64,000 bases of DNA, taken from assembly GCF_039596395.1 (NCBI RefSeq), contig NZ_JBCNJT010000001.1, forward strand, positions 1,151,315 to 1,215,314, read 5' to 3'. A program made the translations under genes and the position numbers. Below, one piece after another: positions 60,900 to 64,000 of this stretch (the first letter of the stretch is position 1; every line of letters starts with the position of its first letter). This stretch comes from Fluviicola sp. (GTDB lineage Bacteria; Bacteroidota; Bacteroidia; Flavobacteriales_D; Crocinitomicaceae). The notes beneath the pieces were generated by a model. That model ran no database searches. It was not told the DNA's origin and worked only from the letters and a program-made list of their open reading frames with translations.

Positions 60900-61343
60900 A
60901 TGAAACTTCTGGTTCTTTCAGGATTAATCAGTTCATTTGTACTGCAGGAATATACGCTTCCGAACGAAAACTCGTGGGCCATTGGTATCGGTAAAAAACC
61001 ATTGCTGGCTTCGTGGCTGGATAATGAAATGGGCGATACCCTGGAATTGAAACGAACGCAACTGAAAGATTCGGACACTTTATTTGCGCAACGCTATTTA
61101 TGCGGACAAACAGCAGATAATGAAACAGTAGTTCTAACAGTCAAAAATGCAATAGGAGAGACAATAGCCGAATCGGCAGATCAGGATGAATCACTCATGT
61201 TTCATGCCGACTTGCCGGTTCACGAACTGCTGGTTTCCCCGAAAATAAAACCGGGCGATGTGCTCGCAGTTTACTTTACGATAAAGGAGTACGACGAAAA
61301 AGAAGACTATACGGTATTACTGGGATATTTAAAATGGAAATAA
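60900..61343 (+). CDS. Exported hypothetical protein
   Basis: This 147-residue protein starts MKLLVLSGLISSFVLQEY; an in-frame GTG at 60882 adds six residues and may also serve. The N-terminus is a possible signal peptide. The mature part looks like a single beta-sandwich domain ('DTLELKRTQLKDSDTLFAQRYLCGQ' and 'KPGDVLAVYFTIKEYDEKEDYTVLLGY'). Function unknown. It overlaps the next gene by 10 bases. Confidence 0.6.
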   Translation: MKLLVLSGLISSFVLQEYTLPNENSWAIGIGKKPLLASWLDNEMGDTLELKRTQLKDSDTLFAQRYLCGQTADNETVVLTVKNAIGETIAESADQDESLMFHADLPVHELLVSPKIKPGDVLAVYFTIKEYDEKEDYTVLLGYLKWK

Positions 61344-61750
61344 TGAAAAGAGGATTGACGGTCGTTTTTTGGATAGATGCAATCATTGCAGTCGCTTTTG
61401 GGATTTACTCCTGGATGTGTCCGCTGGAAACTTTCGGAACGATCCTTGAAATCCCGGAAGAACACGCGAATGAGTTCTTATCCCTTTTCGCTGTCTTGTC
61501 GCTGTTTTATGTCCTGATTGGGATGGTTTGTATCATTTGTGCAAGATCGAATTTCCAGGTGCATTTTTGGATCGGTTTGGTCATGCTGATCAGGCATTTG
61601 ATTGAAGGACTCCTGAAATGGAAAGATATCGGTGAAGATTGGCTGACAGGCAACCCATACCCCGACCTGGTCATTCATACTCTGTTTACTGTAGCTTACG
61701 CAATCACCCTCTACTTCGCCTATAAAAAAAGAGTACTCTGGAAACCTTGA
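61334..61750 (+). CDS. Hypothetical membrane protein (four TM helices)
   Basis: This 138-residue protein has helices at about 7-27 (LTVVFWIDAIIAVAFGIYSW), 48-70, 74-92 and 110-130. A middle loop has 'GLLKWKDIGEDWLTGNPYPD'. It starts 10 bases inside the previous gene, so the two are translationally coupled. It resembles DoxX-like or DUF4345-type small membrane proteins, without firm evidence. Confidence 0.65.
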   Translation: MEIMKRGLTVVFWIDAIIAVAFGIYSWMCPLETFGTILEIPEEHANEFLSLFAVLSLFYVLIGMVCIICARSNFQVHFWIGLVMLIRHLIEGLLKWKDIGEDWLTGNPYPDLVIHTLFTVAYAITLYFAYKKRVLWKP

Positions 61751-61895
61751 ATGGAAATTTATATCCTGAAAAGTATAGCGATCAGCCGCGGCTGATTGCT
61801 TTGGATTCTCATTTCGGATACAAACTCCCTCAAATAGGATACAATCAAAACATAGATGTTCATGACCTTTGCTGTATAATTAAACAAACAGTAAG

Positions 61896-62750
61896 ATGGA
61901 ACATCAAAATGACAACAGAAACAACACGTCAACACCAAAGATTTGGTTTATTACAGGAACATCCCGCGGTTTTGGCCGTATCTGGACAGAAGCAATCCTG
62001 AAACGCGGCGATAAAGTAGCAGCTACCGCCCGTAAACTGGAAAGCATTGCAGATTTCAAAGAAAAATACGGCGATAACGTATTGACTTTAGAACTCGATG
62101 TGACCAACCACGATCAGGTGAAAAAAGCAGTGGAACAGGCACATGCACACTTCGGACGGTTGGATATCGTTTTCAACAACGCAGGGTATTCATTGGTCGG
62201 AACAATCGAAGAAGCAACAGCAGATGAGGTCCGCGCCATGTTTGAAACAAACGTTTACGGTCCGCTGGCAGTCATACAGGCCGCTTTACCTTTACTGCGT
62301 AAACAGGGTGGGGGACATATTTTAGGAACGTCCAGCAACCTGGGGCATGTGACATTGCCGGTAATCGGCTATTATTGTTCATCCAAATGGGCTTTTGAAG
62401 CCATTCATGAAAGTTTGGCCGAAGAAGTAAAAGCATTTGGAATCAAAGTAACGATTATCGAACCGGGAGCTTACGCCACAGAATTCGGTAGCCAGGAATC
62501 ATTGAAGTTCTCACAGGGAATGGACATTTATGCAGACTACAAAGAAGCCTTTTTCGGCCAGTTAACAACCATGGAGAGAGGAAATCCCGAAGCTACTCCG
62601 GAAGCCATTTTCGCGGTAGCAGATGCAGAAAATCCACCGTTGAGATTCTTCCTGGGAAGTCACAACCTGCCTTGGGTACGCAAAGCATACGCAGAAAGAA
62701 TGGAAGAGTGGGAAAAATGGGAAGCCGTTTCAAACGCCGCACAGGATTAA
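61896..62750 (+). CDS. Short-chain dehydrogenase/reductase (SDR), third SDR-AraC pair
   Basis: This 284-residue SDR has an N-terminal polar tail (MEHQNDNRNNTSTP) and then 'IWFITGTSRGFGRIWTEAI' with cofactor motif TGTSRGFG. NNAGYS lies near residue 93, 'LGTSSNLGHVTLPVIG' gives the Ser site, and 'YYCSSKWAFEA' provides the Tyr-x3-Lys pair near residue 158. 'TIIEPGAYATEFG' follows. A near-consensus -7 box, GACCTTTG, lies upstream. It is closest in form to the SDR at 54891. The paralogous AraC gene follows at 63159 after a repeat block. Confidence 0.93.
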   Translation: MEHQNDNRNNTSTPKIWFITGTSRGFGRIWTEAILKRGDKVAATARKLESIADFKEKYGDNVLTLELDVTNHDQVKKAVEQAHAHFGRLDIVFNNAGYSLVGTIEEATADEVRAMFETNVYGPLAVIQAALPLLRKQGGGHILGTSSNLGHVTLPVIGYYCSSKWAFEAIHESLAEEVKAFGIKVTIIEPGAYATEFGSQESLKFSQGMDIYADYKEAFFGQLTTMERGNPEATPEAIFAVADAENPPLRFFLGSHNLPWVRKAYAERMEEWEKWEAVSNAAQD

Positions 62751-62810
62751 CCTTCATGCCTCTTGCCATCTGCGACATGCGCCAATGCTGAAGCTAAGGC
62801 GTAAACGTTC

Positions 62811-63050
62811 TGCGAGAACTACCACTACAGTATGTGGTATATCAAAGAAACATCTGCGTTCACCTGTGTTCCTACGTGGAAAACCTGGCAACGCAGTTGC
62901 AATCTGCGTAAATCAGCGTGATCTGCGCGAACTACCACTACAGTATGTGGTTATCAAAGAAACATCTGCGTTCACCTGTCCCGACACTTCGGGGTCTGTG
63001 TTCCTCCGTGGGAAACCTGCAACGCAGTTGCCATCTGCGTGATCTGCGCG
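62811..63050. repeat. Two tandem copies (113 and 121 bp) of an ACCACTACAGTATGTGGT / ATCTGCG repeat
   Basis: Unit 1 (62811-62923) and unit 2 (62924-63044) share 'GAACTACCACTACAGTATGTGGT', 'ATCAAAGAAACATCTGCGTTCACCTGT', 'AACGCAGTTGC' and 'ATCTGCGTGATCTGCG' in order. The second unit has an added small hairpin (CCCGA/TCGGG), and a third unit begins at 63045. The ATCTGCG phrase also occurs at 48189. No gene is present in this 408-base gap; no rho-independent terminator is clear. Confidence 0.75.
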
Positions 63051-63158
63051 AAAAAGAAAAATGGTCTGCCGCAGGCGAACAGGCCACCTGGTAATAAAAA
63101 GTGTTAATGATAACCGGTAATCGTACATTATTCGGTTATCATTGCTTAAATTTTCAGT

Positions 63159-64000
63159 ATGAAAAAAGAAGAAATCACCCATCAACGGTTCAACACCTTA
63201 TCGGAAGCATTTCAGAGTTTTGGTCTGCCGGATCCGCAGCACCCGCTGATTGGCTTTATCAATGCAGATAAGAGTCAAACCGTGAGCAGCAATTTTCCGC
63301 AATCACACGCGCTGAATTTTTACAAAATATCCCTCAAACGCCAGTTGAACGGGAAAATCCGCTACGGACAAACTTATTACGATTTCAACGGTGGCGGCTT
63401 GCTTTTTGCCTCCCCGAACCAGATTATCGGGAACGAATCCGGAACAAACCCCGGAGAGTGCTCGCAATATACACTGCTCATTCACCCCGATTTCCTGTGG
63501 AATTACCCGTTGGCAAAAAAGATCAAACAATACGGGTTTTTCTCCTATTCCATCAATGAAGCCCTGCATTTATCAGACAAGGAAAGAGAAACCATCACAT
63601 CCATCTTCAGGATCATTGAAGAAGAATTGGACAGCAGGCTCGACGATTTCAGCCAGGATGTCATCATCTCTCAAATCGAATTATTACTGAATTACGCCAA
63701 CCGGTTCTACAAACGCCAGTTCCTTACACGTAAGACAGTCAATGCCGACTTGCTCCAAAAACTCGACGATATCCTGGATACTTATTTCGAAAATGAAGTG
63801 TCCCTCAAACAAGGATTGCCGACCGTTCAATACCTTTCGGAGAAACTGAATATTTCCCCGAGCTACCTGAGCGACATGCTTCGTTCGCTGACCGGCCAGA
63901 ATGCCCAACAGCACATTCACGATAAACTCATCGAAAAGGCCAAGGAAAAATTATCGATTACGAACTTGTCCGTTACAGAAATCGCTTACGAACTAGGCTT
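63159..64000 (+). CDS. AraC-family regulator, SDR-linked paralogue 3 (cut by window edge)
   Basis: The frame is open from ATG at 63159 to the right edge, giving 280 residues. The sensor part shows 'FGLPDPQHPLIGFINAD', 'YGQTYYDFNGGGLLFASPNQ' and 'HPDFLWNYPLAKKIKQYGFFSYS'. The AraC domain is nearly complete: 'TVQYLSEKLNISPSYLSDMLRSLTGQNAQQHI' followed by 'LSVTEIAYELG', after which the window ends. It closely resembles the protein at 43552 and less so that at 55926. Only about 25 residues should be missing. Confidence 0.92.
   Translation, partial: MKKEEITHQRFNTLSEAFQSFGLPDPQHPLIGFINADKSQTVSSNFPQSHALNFYKISLKRQLNGKIRYGQTYYDFNGGGLLFASPNQIIGNESGTNPGECSQYTLLIHPDFLWNYPLAKKIKQYGFFSYSINEALHLSDKERETITSIFRIIEEELDSRLDDFSQDVIISQIELLLNYANRFYKRQFLTRKTVNADLLQKLDDILDTYFENEVSLKQGLPTVQYLSEKLNISPSYLSDMLRSLTGQNAQQHIHDKLIEKAKEKLSITNLSVTEIAYELG

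Noticed and set aside
61747-62001. 84-codon plus-strand frame before the third SDR
   Set aside because: Its second half overlaps the SDR gene in another frame and the first half shows no family features; judged spurious.
22035-62750. Chromosomal integron array, suggested by many short unrelated plus-strand genes
   Set aside because: No attC-type sites (GTTRRRY/RYYYAAC cores) recur between genes and no integrase is present; spacing is irregular.
62811-63050. CRISPR-like array
   Set aside because: Only two to three units of about 115 bases without short constant repeats and unique spacers of uniform size.

Overview
The window looks like chromosomal DNA of a free-living Bacteroidota bacterium. 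The order Flavobacteriales, perhaps a Fluviicola-like member of the Crocinitomicaceae, is my inference from protein style and not a search result. Four lines of evidence support the phylum. Several exported proteins end in type IX secretion (T9SS) sorting domains of the 'YPNP...G.YLV' kind. A PorP/SprF-family outer-membrane protein sits beside a giant beta-propeller/Ig-like adhesin. At least nine genes carry the Bacteroidota -7 promoter element TAnnTTTG upstream. Shine-Dalgarno sequences are generally absent.

Layout. 1-8 kb: surface and secretion proteins, namely a giant adhesin running off the left edge, a PorP/SprF protein, an alpha/beta-hydrolase lipoprotein and a small T9SS cargo. 8-14.6 kb: housekeeping, namely a Dph6-like ATP pyrophosphatase fused to a Cys-rich CWC module, a DEAD-box RNA helicase and TypA/BipA. 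This part also holds a 260-bp palindromic MITE-like element and several TTATCAA-type intergenic palindromes. 14.6-22 kb: two large T9SS cargo proteins, one with GloVer repeats plus a dockerin-like module, one with beta-propeller repeats plus eight near-identical 50-residue repeats. 22-34 kb: small, mostly unrelated plus-strand genes (acetyltransferase, LRR, methyltransferase, SseB/TPR, SIMPL, glycine-rich membrane protein, L,D-transpeptidase, SMUG2-like glycosylase). Within this stretch is a compact cassette: a 459-residue protein of unknown function whose stop codon touches two tandem, paralogous, structurally unusual tRNAs followed by a terminator. 34-64 kb: an Omp28-like T9SS protein, then an accessory block dense in small regulators (AraC, ArsR, HxlR) paired with short-chain dehydrogenases (SDRs). 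It also carries GNAT and VOC enzymes, a rifampin ADP-ribosyltransferase (Arr), SMI1/KNR4, a BchE-like radical SAM enzyme, methionine aminopeptidase, a DsbA-like lipoprotein and a fatty-acid hydroxylase.

How genes work together. The PorP/SprF protein and the giant adhesin probably form a secretion/surface-display pair. Two HxlR regulators are divergent from their presumed targets, with clear palindromes over the promoters. ArsR and SRPBCC overlap as a standard regulator/effector pair. Three SDR genes are each followed by a paralogous AraC regulator, which suggests a duplicated stress-response module. The most unusual item is the protein plus tRNA-pair cassette at 26,962-28,529. Both tRNAs have lengthened acceptor stems (8 and 9 bp) and the first has an 8-nt anticodon loop.

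No rRNA, CRISPR array, transposase or phage structural gene was seen. Where a non-ATG start was possible but an internal ATG fits better with the signal peptide, family start or promoter, the ATG was chosen and this is stated.
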